A DNA stretch of 20,794 nt from JAZDKP01 sp043802925 (GCA_043802925.1 JAZDKP010000172.1:1-20794), one strand, 5' to 3'; shown: positions 8,044 through 15,515, counted from the stretch's first letter. Numbers and translations: made by a program. The notes: generated by a model not told the origin, from the sequence alone.

Positions 8044-8130
8044 ATGCCTACTCGACAAATCAAATCCTTTTTGGGCATTTACCTGCTATCGTTTGTCTTG
8101 ATTGCGATCACAACAACAAAAGTGTCTTGA
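8044..8130 (+). CDS. Small hydrophobic peptide, 28 residues
   Basis: This short frame has a canonical ribosome-binding site, AAGGAGGT at 8030-8037, 6 nt from the ATG, better than that of most genes in the window. The product has a basic lead (MPTRQIK), one hydrophobic segment of about 15 residues (about 9-22, FLGIYLLSFVLIAI) and a polar tail (TTTKVS). That is the layout of a single-pass membrane peptide. It lies 12 nt after the tocopherol-cyclase-family gene and could be the last gene of the operon. I recognise no family. It could be a small membrane regulator, a toxin-like peptide or the start of a decayed gene. The ribosome-binding site and membrane profile are seen; the function is unknown. 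Confidence 0.5.
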   Translation: MPTRQIKSFLGIYLLSFVLIAITTTKVS

Positions 8131-8146
8131 TTTATAAGGATATAAA

Positions 8147-8193
8147 TTGTTCACGATGTTGTGAAACAGCTTTGTTCACGATGTTATGAAACA
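8147..8193. repeat. Two tandem operator-like palindromic repeats
   Basis: A 22-bp unit occurs at 8147-8168 and again at 8172-8193, with one base different and 25 bp from start to start. Each contains a dyad: TTCAC-N6-GTGAA in the first copy and TTCA(C)-N6-(A)TGAA in the second. Tandem dyads about two and a half helical turns apart look like binding sites for a dimeric regulator. A perfect TATAAT lies just beyond at 8199-8204. They sit between the 3' ends of two converging genes, so what they would regulate is unclear. Confidence 0.55.
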
Positions 8194-8210
8194 CGTCATA
8201 TAATCAATAA

Positions 8211-9086
8211 TCAATCACCGATAAAAAGCGTGTTCGTCCATGCGCGGCGGCCCTGTTCGTCCTCCAGGACGATACAGGCGTATTCCCAGTCGCGGGGCAC
8301 GCAAAAGGAGGCGTGCGTGAGCGTTCCCTCGCCGCCAAGGCGCTGGCCGCGGTGGGTCGGGCCTGTGAGCCAGGCGAACTTTACGGGCGAACATTCAAGC
8401 GTCACCAGATTGTCGCGCACGGAAAAGAAGTGAATAGCGGGGCCGGTGGTGGAATAAAAGTTGCCACTGCGCAACGCCGCAAGCACCGCGTCCTGTGTTA
8501 ACGCACGCGCGTTCACCATGACCCAGGCGCCGTTCCATCCCGGGTGCGCAGGCACAATATGCGCATCATCAGACGCGATGGCAAGGGTGGCCGAATTCTT
8601 CCGGAGCATGGCGTGGAAATAAGGTTCGCTGTTGCTTTTTCCGTTGAGCCACTGGCACACATGATTGTAGACCTCCACGCCGTCAAACTTGTGGCGCTTG
8701 GCCTCCTCAAAGGTGTTGCCCATCCACAGCGGATGCGCAAGGATGAGGAGACCGGACTGCCGGCGCACGGACTTAAGCGCCTGGGTAAGCCCCATCTCTT
8801 CGCGGAGCCCCTGAAAGGTCCCCAGACAGACCACGTGGTACTCGCTTTCGTGGTCGTCGCGGCCATGAAGCTCCACCCCGTCGAAAAAGACGAGCGGGTA
8901 TTTCTCTTTGTCCTGCGCGACCGCGGAAGCGACCCAGTGGTCGGTGCGAAAAAGGAAGTGGAAGCCCTGGTCCGCGTACATACGGGCAAGCTCCGCGAAT
9001 GTTTTGCCCCCGTCCGAGGCCGTGCTGTGGATGTGGGTGTTGCCCTTGTACCAGTTTCCAAGTTCGCGGTAACGGAAAGAAGGCAT
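8211..9086 (-). CDS. PHP-domain phosphoesterase (CehA/McbA-like metal-dependent hydrolase)
   Basis: A 291-residue protein with the full metal-ligand series of the PHP family: NTHIHSTASDG (H18, H20), FRTDH (D49, H50), GVELHG (E72), ILAHPLWMG (H118) and ASDDAH (D173 or D174, H176). Relatives hydrolyse phosphoesters or related bonds with a two- or three-metal centre. The C-terminal part (about 215-291) looks like the beta-rich extension found in CehA-type members. There is no signal peptide. The frame is open for 37 more codons, but ATG 9086 is preceded by AAGGA at a good distance and begins just before the first motif. The gene runs against the upstream operon and is divergent from the spoVG pair. 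Its substrate is unknown. Confidence 0.9.
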   Translation of the reverse strand: MPSFRYRELGNWYKGNTHIHSTASDGGKTFAELARMYADQGFHFLFRTDHWVASAVAQDKEKYPLVFFDGVELHGRDDHESEYHVVCLGTFQGLREEMGLTQALKSVRRQSGLLILAHPLWMGNTFEEAKRHKFDGVEVYNHVCQWLNGKSNSEPYFHAMLRKNSATLAIASDDAHIVPAHPGWNGAWVMVNARALTQDAVLAALRSGNFYSTTGPAIHFFSVRDNLVTLECSPVKFAWLTGPTHRGQRLGGEGTLTHASFCVPRDWEYACIVLEDEQGRRAWTNTLFIGD

Positions 9087-9175
9087 GACAGAGTCCTTTT
9101 TTAAAAGAAAGGCGATTGGAGCGCATTTTTTAGGAAGAATAAGATAAAATATTACAGGATCGTTAAAAAATCTTT

Positions 9176-9202
9176 GAAGTGTGTCATGTTTTGACACACT
9201 TC
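9176..9202. promoter_or_regulatory. Perfect 11-bp inverted repeat between divergent genes
   Basis: GAAGTGTGTCA (9176-9186), a 5-nt spacer, and TGACACACTTC (9192-9202) match perfectly. The site lies about 90 bp upstream of the minus-strand PHP gene and about 108 bp upstream of the first spoVG-like gene. That placement favours an operator shared by both over a terminator, since neither gene ends here. TTGACA at 9191-9196 overlaps the right arm, but a -10 box at normal spacing is not evident; TATATT at 9208 is only 11 nt away. Confidence 0.55.
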
Positions 9203-9252
9203 CGCGTTATATTTTAGCGGTGCCGAATGAAAAGGCACGCTCTTTGAAAGTA

Positions 9253-9270
9253 CCGGTTCCGATTGGGCGG
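9253..9270 (+). repeat. Leader element of the first spoVG gene (opposite-strand twin at 9614-9631)
   Basis: An 18-bp GC-rich element (CCGGTTCCGATTGGGCGG) lies 39 nt before the first spoVG start. The reverse complement of 9614-9631 matches it at 16 of 18 positions, and that copy lies 42 nt before the second spoVG start. The core GTTC-C-GAAC of the second copy is a palindrome. Similar distance to both starts suggests a shared regulatory site, possibly autoregulatory. This is inference. Confidence 0.4.
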
Positions 9271-9309
9271 CATAACGCAAAACCGATATTCATTATTAAA
9301 GGAAACATT

Positions 9310-9591
9310 ATGAAGACCAAGTTCGATCTCACCGAAATAAGGGTTTATCCCTTCAGCAACGCCAAGGGCAAAGTCAAAGCCTTTGCGCATGTCGTCATTA
9401 ACGGCGCGCTTCGCCTCACCGGCCTCAAGGTCGTGGAAGGCGAAAACGGCCTTTTCCTGGGCTACCCCAGCGAAAAGGGCAAGGATGGCACCTACCACTC
9501 CCTCTGCTTTCCCGTGGATGCGGAATTCCGCGCAAGCATCCAGGAAGCGGTTTTGGCCAATTACGCCAAAGCCGTGGCACTCAAGTCCTAA
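9310..9591 (+). CDS. spoVG: SpoVG-family protein, first copy
   Basis: A 93-residue protein matching the SpoVG family almost end to end: an N-terminal strand (DLTEIRVYPF), the central KAFAHVVINGALRLTGLKVVEG segment, the NGLFLGYPSEKGKDG signature and a C-terminal helix (FRASIQEAVLANYAKAV). SpoVG proteins are small nucleic-acid-binding regulators; in Firmicutes and spirochaetes they bind DNA and RNA. The frame is open upstream, but ATG 9310 follows an AGGA ribosome-binding site and gives the normal family length. A second, diverged copy follows 82 bp downstream. The two have similar leaders, each with an attATG context after an AAGGAAA-type site. Confidence 0.92.
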   Translation: MKTKFDLTEIRVYPFSNAKGKVKAFAHVVINGALRLTGLKVVEGENGLFLGYPSEKGKDGTYHSLCFPVDAEFRASIQEAVLANYAKAVALKS

Positions 9592-9613
9592 CACACTGTA
9601 ACAATATATAACC

Positions 9614-9631
9614 CCGCCCGTTCGGAACCGG
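9614..9631 (-). repeat. Leader element of the second spoVG gene
   Basis: The inverted near-copy of 9253-9270 (16 of 18 bases), 42 nt before the start of the second spoVG gene. It contains the palindrome GTTC-C-GAAC. Confidence 0.4.
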
Positions 9632-9673
9632 AAAATCAAGTCTATTACAAAACATTATTCATAAGGAAATATT

Positions 9674-9976
9674 ATGACAAACGCCCTGCTCGACATCACG
9701 GAGCTCAAAATCATGCCCTCCAAATGGGAAAACTCCCCTACCCGCGCCCTCTGCAGCGCCACCTTCAACGGTTCGCTCGTGGTGCACGGCATCCGCATCA
9801 TGGAGGGCAAAAAAGGCATCTACGTGGCCTTCCCGCTCACCGGCGGCCGCGGAAGCAGTCACACCGGACGCCGGCCCATCGTCTACCCCGCCAACCCGGA
9901 AATCCGCAAGGAGATCTCCAACCGTATCCTCGCCACGTATGTCATTAACCATTGCGTAGACGAATACACGATCTGA
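9674..9976 (+). CDS. SpoVG-family protein, second copy
   Basis: A 100-residue SpoVG paralogue. It keeps the family order: an N-terminal strand (LLDITELKIMP), a CSATFNGSLVVHGIRIMEGKKGIYVAFP core, and a final IRKEISNRILATYV helix. It differs in a longer central loop rich in Gly, Ser and Arg (GGRGSSHTGRR) and a distinct C-terminal tail (HCVDEYTI). An AAGGAAA site lies 7 nt before the ATG. The sequence is diverged enough from the first copy to suggest an old duplication and possibly a different nucleic-acid target. The 9991-10020 hairpin follows its stop. Confidence 0.9.
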   Translation: MTNALLDITELKIMPSKWENSPTRALCSATFNGSLVVHGIRIMEGKKGIYVAFPLTGGRGSSHTGRRPIVYPANPEIRKEISNRILATYVINHCVDEYTI

Positions 9977-9990
9977 CCTCATCCCCCTTT

Positions 9991-10020
9991 CCCCCTTCTC
10001 CAGAGGACTGGAGAAGGGGG
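9991..10020 (+). terminator. Strong 13-bp hairpin after the spoVG pair (C/G-rich repeat-like element)
   Basis: CCCCCTTCTCCAG (9991-10003), loop AGGA and CTGGAGAAGGGGG (10008-10020) form a perfect 13-bp stem. Outer arms CCTCA (9977-9981) and TGAGG (10024-10028) extend it. It follows the second spoVG stop directly, so it may stop transcription or block RNA decay, but there is no T-run. The C-rich/G-rich layout also resembles dispersed intergenic palindromic repeats. Confidence 0.5.
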
Positions 10021-10056
10021 GACTGAGGTGAGGGCAAGAATGTATTTTATCCCTCC

Positions 10057-11190
10057 ATGCGCCACGCCCTCATCTATCTTTTCCCGCTCGCATTTGATAT
10101 CATCGTCAGCGTTTCGCTTTTCGCGGGCCGCCATTCACTGGCCGAGCGTGGGCTCGATACCGGCACGGTCGGCTCCATCCTCACCATGTACGGCATCGGC
10201 TACATCGTGGCAAGCCTTCTCATGGGAAAGATCATCCGCCCGGCCGCGGCGCGCTTCCAGATGATCGCGGCCGTGGTCCTGACCGCCATTGTGCTTATTG
10301 CTATCGCAAACAGCGGCCGGGTCCGCGTCATCCAGGGCTTCTTCCTCGTACTCCCGCTCACCTGCAGCTTCTTCTTCAACGCCTACCAATCCTTCATGCT
10401 CGGCTTCGACAGCAACGCAGGCAAATCCCTGACCCGGACCGCGGCCCATTACACGGGCGCCTGGTCCATCGGCTTTGCGCTGGGTCCCTTTGCGGCCTCT
10501 TTCGTGAAAAAGAACCTCGACTGGCCCTCGGCCTACTACACGGCCGCGGGAATCGCGCTCTGCATCGGGCTTGCCGCGCTCTTTTTCCGCGCCCCGGCGC
10601 AAACGGAAAAACCAGCGGTCCCGAAATCCCTGGTGGAAGCACCCAGGAAATCTTTCGCGATTGCGGCCTGGATCGGCACCCTCACGGGCTGGACCGCGCT
10701 CAATATGATTTTCATCTACTGGCCTGTGCAGGCGGAGGCCTTGGGTCTGGACGTGCGGATGAAGGGGCTGGTGGAATTCTGCTTCGCCATCGCGCAGGCG
10801 CTCTTTGCCTTTTCACTCGCCGGAATGCCCGCAGCCTATTACTACAGCCTGCGCCTTCCTTTTGCCGGAGTCTTCGGCATTGTGGCGGCCCTTTTCTTCG
10901 CTTTTGCGGGCGGGCCGGCCGGGTTCATCATCGGCGCGCTCATTTTCGGCCTTTACGCCGCGCACATCCTGAATGCCATGATATATCATTCCATGGTGGA
11001 GAAGGAGAAAGCCGTACGCCGCGTGGCCATCAACGAGGTCACCGTGGGCCTAAGCTTTATGCTCGCCTCGCCCATTGCCAACGGCCTGCACAGCCTCTTC
11101 CCCGCTTTTACGGGCTCGTACCTGGCTGTGGCCGGTTTTATTGCGGCCGGCGTCCTGCTCCAATGGCTCGTGTTCCGCGGGCTCCGCTAA
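10057..11190 (+). CDS. MFS-type transporter
   Basis: A 377-residue integral membrane protein with about 11 to 12 hydrophobic helices in two halves, a pattern of the major facilitator superfamily. The first cytoplasmic loop carries a weak form of the MFS signature around MGKIIRPAAARF (about 56-67). The two halves are joined by a polar linker (about 184-202, PAQTEKPAVPKSLVEAPRK). The family call rests on topology and on small-residue-rich helices. I recognise no substrate-specific motif. The ATG at 10057 begins right before the first helix. No Shine-Dalgarno is visible; the leader reads TATTTTATCCCTCC, like that of the next gene. It stands alone between two C/G-rich hairpins. Confidence 0.8.
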   Translation: MRHALIYLFPLAFDIIVSVSLFAGRHSLAERGLDTGTVGSILTMYGIGYIVASLLMGKIIRPAAARFQMIAAVVLTAIVLIAIANSGRVRVIQGFFLVLPLTCSFFFNAYQSFMLGFDSNAGKSLTRTAAHYTGAWSIGFALGPFAASFVKKNLDWPSAYYTAAGIALCIGLAALFFRAPAQTEKPAVPKSLVEAPRKSFAIAAWIGTLTGWTALNMIFIYWPVQAEALGLDVRMKGLVEFCFAIAQALFAFSLAGMPAAYYYSLRLPFAGVFGIVAALFFAFAGGPAGFIIGALIFGLYAAHILNAMIYHSMVEKEKAVRRVAINEVTVGLSFMLASPIANGLHSLFPAFTGSYLAVAGFIAAGVLLQWLVFRGLR

Positions 11191-11225
11191 CCCCCGCTCT
11201 CTGCGAGGGAGAGGGGAAAGGGGGG
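11191..11225 (+). repeat. C/G-rich palindromic element after the MFS gene
   Basis: CTCTC (11197-11201) pairs with GAGAG (11209-11213), flanked by C5 on the left and G-runs on the right. It resembles the element at 9977-10033 in build (C-run, CT-rich arm, GA-rich arm, G-run) and in place directly after a stop codon. It may be a transcript end or a member of a dispersed repeat family. Confidence 0.35.
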
Positions 11226-11261
11226 TGCGTTGTCACCCTCCATTAACTATCTTATCCCCCA

Positions 11262-13154
11262 ATGTCCCTCGTCAGCCTGCATAATATCCGCATCGCGTTC
11301 GGCGGGCTGCCCGTCCTGGACGACCTCTTCCTTGACATCCACAAAGGCCAGCGTATCTGTGTACTGGGCCGTAACGGTGAGGGAAAGTCCACATTATTGA
11401 ACATCATCAACGGTGAACTCACGCCCGACCGGGGCAGCATCATCACCGAACCCGGCCTCCACGTCTCCCGCCTGCCGCAGGACGTTCCCACCGGCTTGAA
11501 CGGCTCCGTGTTCGAAATCGTGGCCCACGGCGCGGGCCGTGCCGGTCAGGCGCTGGTGGAATATCACCGGCTTGAAAAAGAACACGCCTCCGACGATGCG
11601 CTCCACCGGGTCCACCACGAACTGGACACGCTGAGCGGCTGGGCCATCCAGACCGCGGCCGAACGCGTGCTCGACTGGGTGGAGGTGAAACCGGACCTCG
11701 ATTTCGCCTCGCTGTCGGGCGGAAACCGGCGCCGCGTTTTCCTGGCGCGCGCACTCGTCAACGACCCGGACCTTCTGTTATTGGATGAACCCACCAACCA
11801 CCTGGACCTCGCCTCCATTGCCTGGCTCGAAAACTTTCTGCTGAACGCCCGGTTCACGGTCATGTTTGTCACGCACGACCGCCGCCTGCTCCGAAACCTC
11901 GCCACGCGTATCGTGGAACTGGACCGGGGCCGGGTGGTGGACTGGTCCTGCAATTATGCGACCTTTTTGGAACGAAAGCAGGCCGTGCTCGACGCCGAGG
12001 AGAAGGAGTGGGAACGGTTCGACAAAAAGCTCGCGCAGGAGGAGGTCTGGATCCGCAAAGGGGTCAAAGCCCGGCGCACACGCAACGAAGGCCGGGTCAG
12101 CGCGCTGATACGGATGCGCGCCGAAAGGCAAAAGCGCCGCGAGCGGACCGGGTCCGTCTCCATGGCCATCAGCGAAGCGGACCGTTCGGGCAACCGGCTG
12201 CTCGAAGCGGAGAACGTGTCGTTTTCCTACACCGGTTCGCCGCTGATCCGCAACTTCTCCCTGACCCTGCTCCGGGGCGACCGTCTTGGCATTGTGGGTC
12301 CCAACGGCTGCGGTAAAACCACCCTGCTGAATCTGCTCTTGGGCAAATTACAGCCGCAGGCCGGTTCCATCAAAACCGGCACCCATGTCCAGCCCGTTTA
12401 CTTTGACCAGCTGCGCGAAGGCCTGGACCCGGAAAAAAGCGTGTGGGAGAACATGACGGACCACGGCAGCGATACCGTCCAAATCAACGGCAAACCGCGC
12501 CACATCATTTCCTATCTGCAGGACTTTCTTTTCACCTCCGAACGCGCAAAAACACCGGTCCGCTGGCTTTCGGGCGGCGAACGCCACCGTCTTTTGCTGG
12601 CGCGCCTGTTTACGCTTCCCGCCAACCTGCTCGTGTTTGACGAACCCACCAATGACCTGGACGCCGAAACCCTGGAACTGCTCGAGGAGGTGCTCTCCGA
12701 CTTCCCGGGCACGGTCATTATCGTAAGCCATGACCGCGAATTCCTGAACAATGTCGTGACATCCGCCCTGATTTTCAACGACCAGGGCCAGGTGAAAGAA
12801 TATGTCGGGGGATACGATGACTGGGAACGCCAGCTGCCCAAGGCCGCGAGGGAACCTGCATTCAAGACCGCACCCCAGCCAACAGTTCAGCCTCCGGCCC
12901 GCGACGCAGGACCCAAAAAACTGACCTTTAATGAAAAGCGGGAATTGGAAACGCTTACGAAACAGATTGATGGGATGGAGCAGGAGCACAAAACCCTGTG
13001 CGACCGTCTTTCGGACCCGGCCTTTTTCCAGAAACCCGGGTTTGTCGCAACCACACAAAAGCGCATCAAGGAAGTGGACACTCTGCTGGCCGCTGCCTTG
13101 CACCGCTGGGAGGCGCTGGAGACACAGCGCACGTCATCGGAACAAACCGGTTAG
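11262..13154 (+). CDS. uup: ABC-F family ATPase, Uup type
   Basis: A 630-residue protein with two ABC nucleotide-binding domains on one chain and no membrane helices, as in ABC-F ribosome-associated factors. Domain 1 has Walker A GRNGEGKST (36-44), signature LSGGN (151-155) and Walker B LLLLDEPTNHLD (171-182). Domain 2 has GPNGCGKTT (346-354), LSGGE (436-440) and LLVFDEPTNDLD (456-467). The charged linker (about 235-305) is where ABC-F proteins contact P-site tRNA. The SVWENM and ISYLQDFLFT segments and the C-terminal coiled coil (about 555-625) point to the Uup subgroup. Uup is linked to ribosome function and to the frequency of transposon excision. Both catalytic glutamates are present. No Shine-Dalgarno is visible before the ATG, which follows CTTATCCCCCA. 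Confidence 0.93.
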   Translation: MSLVSLHNIRIAFGGLPVLDDLFLDIHKGQRICVLGRNGEGKSTLLNIINGELTPDRGSIITEPGLHVSRLPQDVPTGLNGSVFEIVAHGAGRAGQALVEYHRLEKEHASDDALHRVHHELDTLSGWAIQTAAERVLDWVEVKPDLDFASLSGGNRRRVFLARALVNDPDLLLLDEPTNHLDLASIAWLENFLLNARFTVMFVTHDRRLLRNLATRIVELDRGRVVDWSCNYATFLERKQAVLDAEEKEWERFDKKLAQEEVWIRKGVKARRTRNEGRVSALIRMRAERQKRRERTGSVSMAISEADRSGNRLLEAENVSFSYTGSPLIRNFSLTLLRGDRLGIVGPNGCGKTTLLNLLLGKLQPQAGSIKTGTHVQPVYFDQLREGLDPEKSVWENMTDHGSDTVQINGKPRHIISYLQDFLFTSERAKTPVRWLSGGERHRLLLARLFTLPANLLVFDEPTNDLDAETLELLEEVLSDFPGTVIIVSHDREFLNNVVTSALIFNDQGQVKEYVGGYDDWERQLPKAAREPAFKTAPQPTVQPPARDAGPKKLTFNEKRELETLTKQIDGMEQEHKTLCDRLSDPAFFQKPGFVATTQKRIKEVDTLLAAALHRWEALETQRTSSEQTG

Positions 13155-13238
13155 CCAAAGCCGCATCCGCGATTGTTTTCTGTCCTGTCAATATATTATT
13201 TTTTATCACTACGTTTCTCTTTTACGGAGGTTATTGCC

Positions 13239-14321
13239 ATGAAAAAAAACCTGGTTTTGGCCGTTCTCGTTGCCTTGGCCTGCGCTCTTCATGCGGAAAA
13301 ACTTCTGGTCCTGCCCATGGCGGGCGACCTCGCAAAGCTGGAGGACTACCAGACCATCAACCTGCTCTTCAGGGAATCCATCCAGCAGGCCTTTGGTGCC
13401 GAAGTTACAACAACGGCCGACAGCCAGTACCGCTGCGAGTCCGTGGAGTGCGCCACGGGCGCGGCCAAAGCGCTGGGCGCGGACAAAGTCGTATACAGCA
13501 CGGCCCGCAAGCTGGGCGCCAAGTGGCTGCTCACCGCCACGGTCATAAAGGCGGATGGAAGTGACCTTTTTAACCAGCGCGGTACGGCGCTGGGCGTTGA
13601 AGACTTTGAGCCTCTGACCGCCCGCCTGGCCAAAGCGCTCAAAGAGCGCAAGACAATGGACCAGGCCGCGGATGTCGAAAACATCACGCAGCAGGAGGAA
13701 ACCAACGAACCGACCAAGCGCAAAGGCGCCTACACCGGCGGCCTTATCTTCGGATACATTTACCCGATTGGAAAAAGCTTTGCCTACCTTAATAACCGGT
13801 ATGGTCTGTCTCTAAATTCGGATTCGATGACCTTAAGAGAATATTCCCAGCTTATTAAAATCGGCTGGGTCAACTCATGGGAGCTCAAGTCCAATCTCGC
13901 CCTCAACCTTGAATTCGTATGGCACGTCCCCATCGCCTTCGGCGGCGACATCAACGTCCAGTACTTGACCAACAAGTCCGACTTTACTCCGTTTTTCGGC
14001 GGAGGTCTCGGGCTCCACTATGTCAAAGCGGATGCCGACGAAGATGTTTACAAGGACAAGCGTAATTCCGGGCCCGCGCTCAACGGGCAGGCCGGCCTCA
14101 TCCTTTTCCGCACCTACAACATCCACGTTGTATTGCGCGGCCAGTACATGGTCATCTTCAACACCGACATGGACCACGGTCCCAGCTGGGACATGAGCCT
14201 GGTTTACCAGCAGAAGCAGCGCAACACCGAGGAAACAGGTGCAAATTCTGGAAGTTCATTCTGGAAATACGTCCTCCTGCTCGGAGTGGTCGGCCTGATT
14301 GGTGCGGCTGCCTCGAACTGA
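13239..14321 (+). CDS. Secreted protein: TolB/CsgG-like N-terminal domain and predicted outer-membrane barrel
   Basis: A 360-residue exported protein. The ATG at 13239 has GGAGG 8 nt upstream and begins a clear signal peptide (KK, hydrophobic 4-17, cleavage after about HA at 18-19); an earlier in-frame ATG at 13173 would hide it. Residues about 20-130 (LLVLPMAGDL, then ADKVVYSTARKLGAKWLLTATVI) look like the alpha/beta domain seen in TolB-N and CsgG-like periplasmic proteins. From about 165 to 330 there are alternating amphipathic strands, glycine- and aromatic-rich (FGYIYPIG, PFFGGGLGLHYV, NIHVVLRGQYMV), typical of a small outer-membrane barrel. A final hydrophobic stretch (about 340-358) is unusual after a barrel. 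I do not recognise the exact family. Confidence 0.7.
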   Translation: MKKNLVLAVLVALACALHAEKLLVLPMAGDLAKLEDYQTINLLFRESIQQAFGAEVTTTADSQYRCESVECATGAAKALGADKVVYSTARKLGAKWLLTATVIKADGSDLFNQRGTALGVEDFEPLTARLAKALKERKTMDQAADVENITQQEETNEPTKRKGAYTGGLIFGYIYPIGKSFAYLNNRYGLSLNSDSMTLREYSQLIKIGWVNSWELKSNLALNLEFVWHVPIAFGGDINVQYLTNKSDFTPFFGGGLGLHYVKADADEDVYKDKRNSGPALNGQAGLILFRTYNIHVVLRGQYMVIFNTDMDHGPSWDMSLVYQQKQRNTEETGANSGSSFWKYVLLLGVVGLIGAAASN

Positions 14322-14338
14322 TATTCAGGGAATGATAC

Positions 14339-14366
14339 CGCGGCTTCTCCGCGTTGCTTTCCTTTC
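14339..14366 (+). terminator. Possible intrinsic terminator after the secreted protein gene
   Basis: CGCGG (14339-14343), a 5-nt loop, and CCGCG (14349-14353) form a short GC-only stem followed by the T-rich TTGCTTTCCTTTC. It is weak because the stem is only 5 bp, but it is well placed 17 nt after the stop. Confidence 0.4.
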
Positions 14367-14383
14367 AGGTCACAAGCTATTTT
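14354..14383 (+). promoter_or_regulatory. Possible promoter of the split tRNA locus
   Basis: TTGCTT (14354-14359) and TATTTT (14378-14383) are 18 bp apart and end 15 bp before the tRNA-like 5' end at 14399. If real, this is the original tRNA promoter. It would now drive the truncated tRNA, the toxin-antitoxin pair and possibly the intact tRNA. It overlaps the T-rich tail of the preceding hairpin. Confidence 0.35.
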
Positions 14384-14393
14384 TCTCCCTGAC

Positions 14394-14444
<51 letters not shown>

Positions 14445-14459
14445 AAGGATGGAGCCAAT

Positions 14460-14750
14460 ATGGCAAAAAAAGATATTCTGGAATTTTTAAAGCTCTATTT
14501 CAGCCTTAATAAGGACAAATATCGTATGACCCGATTGGGGCTTTTCGGATCCGCGGCAAGGGACCAGATGAATGACCAGAGCGATATTGACCTTGTCGTG
14601 GAATTACAAAACCCGGACATGTTCAATCTAATCGGGATTAAGCAGGATGTTGAGGCGGCCCTTCACCGGCATGTGGATATTTTCCGTTTCCGTGAAACAA
14701 TGAACGGTTTTCTGAAAAAAAGAATTGCCGAGGAAGCAATTTATGTATGA
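14460..14750 (+). CDS. mntA: MntA-type minimal nucleotidyltransferase antitoxin (MNT domain)
   Basis: A 96-residue protein of the minimal nucleotidyltransferase fold. The catalytic motif GS-x10-DxD is exact: GSAARDQMNDQSDID at 30-44. A third acidic residue is available in HVDIF (about 71-75). In characterised MntA-HepT pairs this protein adds AMP groups to a tyrosine of the HEPN toxin and so neutralises it. The small size, the following overlapping HEPN gene and the motif all fit. The start has a GGAG site at 14451-14454. That site lies 6 nt after the end of the truncated tRNA, so the message would begin with a tRNA half. Base composition is lower in G+C than the region to the left. Confidence 0.92.
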   Translation: MAKKDILEFLKLYFSLNKDKYRMTRLGLFGSAARDQMNDQSDIDLVVELQNPDMFNLIGIKQDVEAALHRHVDIFRFRETMNGFLKKRIAEEAIYV

Positions 14751-15111
14751 CAAGGCCCTGGCTCGTGAAATCCTCGATCAGATTCACAGGGCCGCTCAAA
14801 TCGTTCTGACGCGTTCGCAAAAAATTAACGCCGCGGAAGATTTCTTGAAGGATGAATCCGGCCTTGAAAAGCTTGATGCCGTTTGCATGAAATTAATCGC
14901 CATCGGTGAAGGGTTGAAAAACTTTGACCGTGTAACGGAAAAAATATTTCTGGTAAACGACAACGCCGTCGACTGGAAGAAAGCCATGGGAATGCGGGAC
15001 ATTATTACGCACCACTATTTTGATCTGGATGCGGAAGTGGTGTTCAGCGTCTGCAAAAATCAGCTGAAACCCCTGGCCGAAGCAATTCTGAAGTTAAGAA
15101 AAAGCCTCTGA
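14743..15111 (+). CDS. hepT: HepT-type HEPN ribonuclease toxin
   Basis: A 122-residue all-helical protein with the HEPN active-site motif Rx4HxY: RDIITHHY at about 91-98. In this family Arg and His cleave RNA and the Tyr is the residue AMPylated by MntA. The leading helix (EILDQIHRAAQIVLTR) and the segment LDAVCMKLIAIGEGLKNF are also typical of HepT. The ATG at 14743 overlaps the antitoxin stop by 8 nt, so the pair is coupled; an in-frame ATG at 14725 is less likely because it lies deeper in mntA. Some HepT enzymes are reported to remove bases from the 3' end of tRNAs, which is notable because the intact tRNA gene begins 8 nt after this stop codon. Confidence 0.92.
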   Translation: MYDKALAREILDQIHRAAQIVLTRSQKINAAEDFLKDESGLEKLDAVCMKLIAIGEGLKNFDRVTEKIFLVNDNAVDWKKAMGMRDIITHHYFDLDAEVVFSVCKNQLKPLAEAILKLRKSL

Positions 15112-15114
15112 AAT

Positions 15115-15515
<401 letters not shown>

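Noticed and set aside
8544..9104. A 186-codon + strand frame opposite the PHP gene
   Set aside because: The minus strand has all PHP metal-binding motifs in order; the + strand frame has none.
9191..9213. TTGACA with TATATT as a spoVG promoter
   Set aside because: The spacing is only 11 nt, and TTGACA is part of the perfect palindrome, so I list the site as an operator candidate instead.
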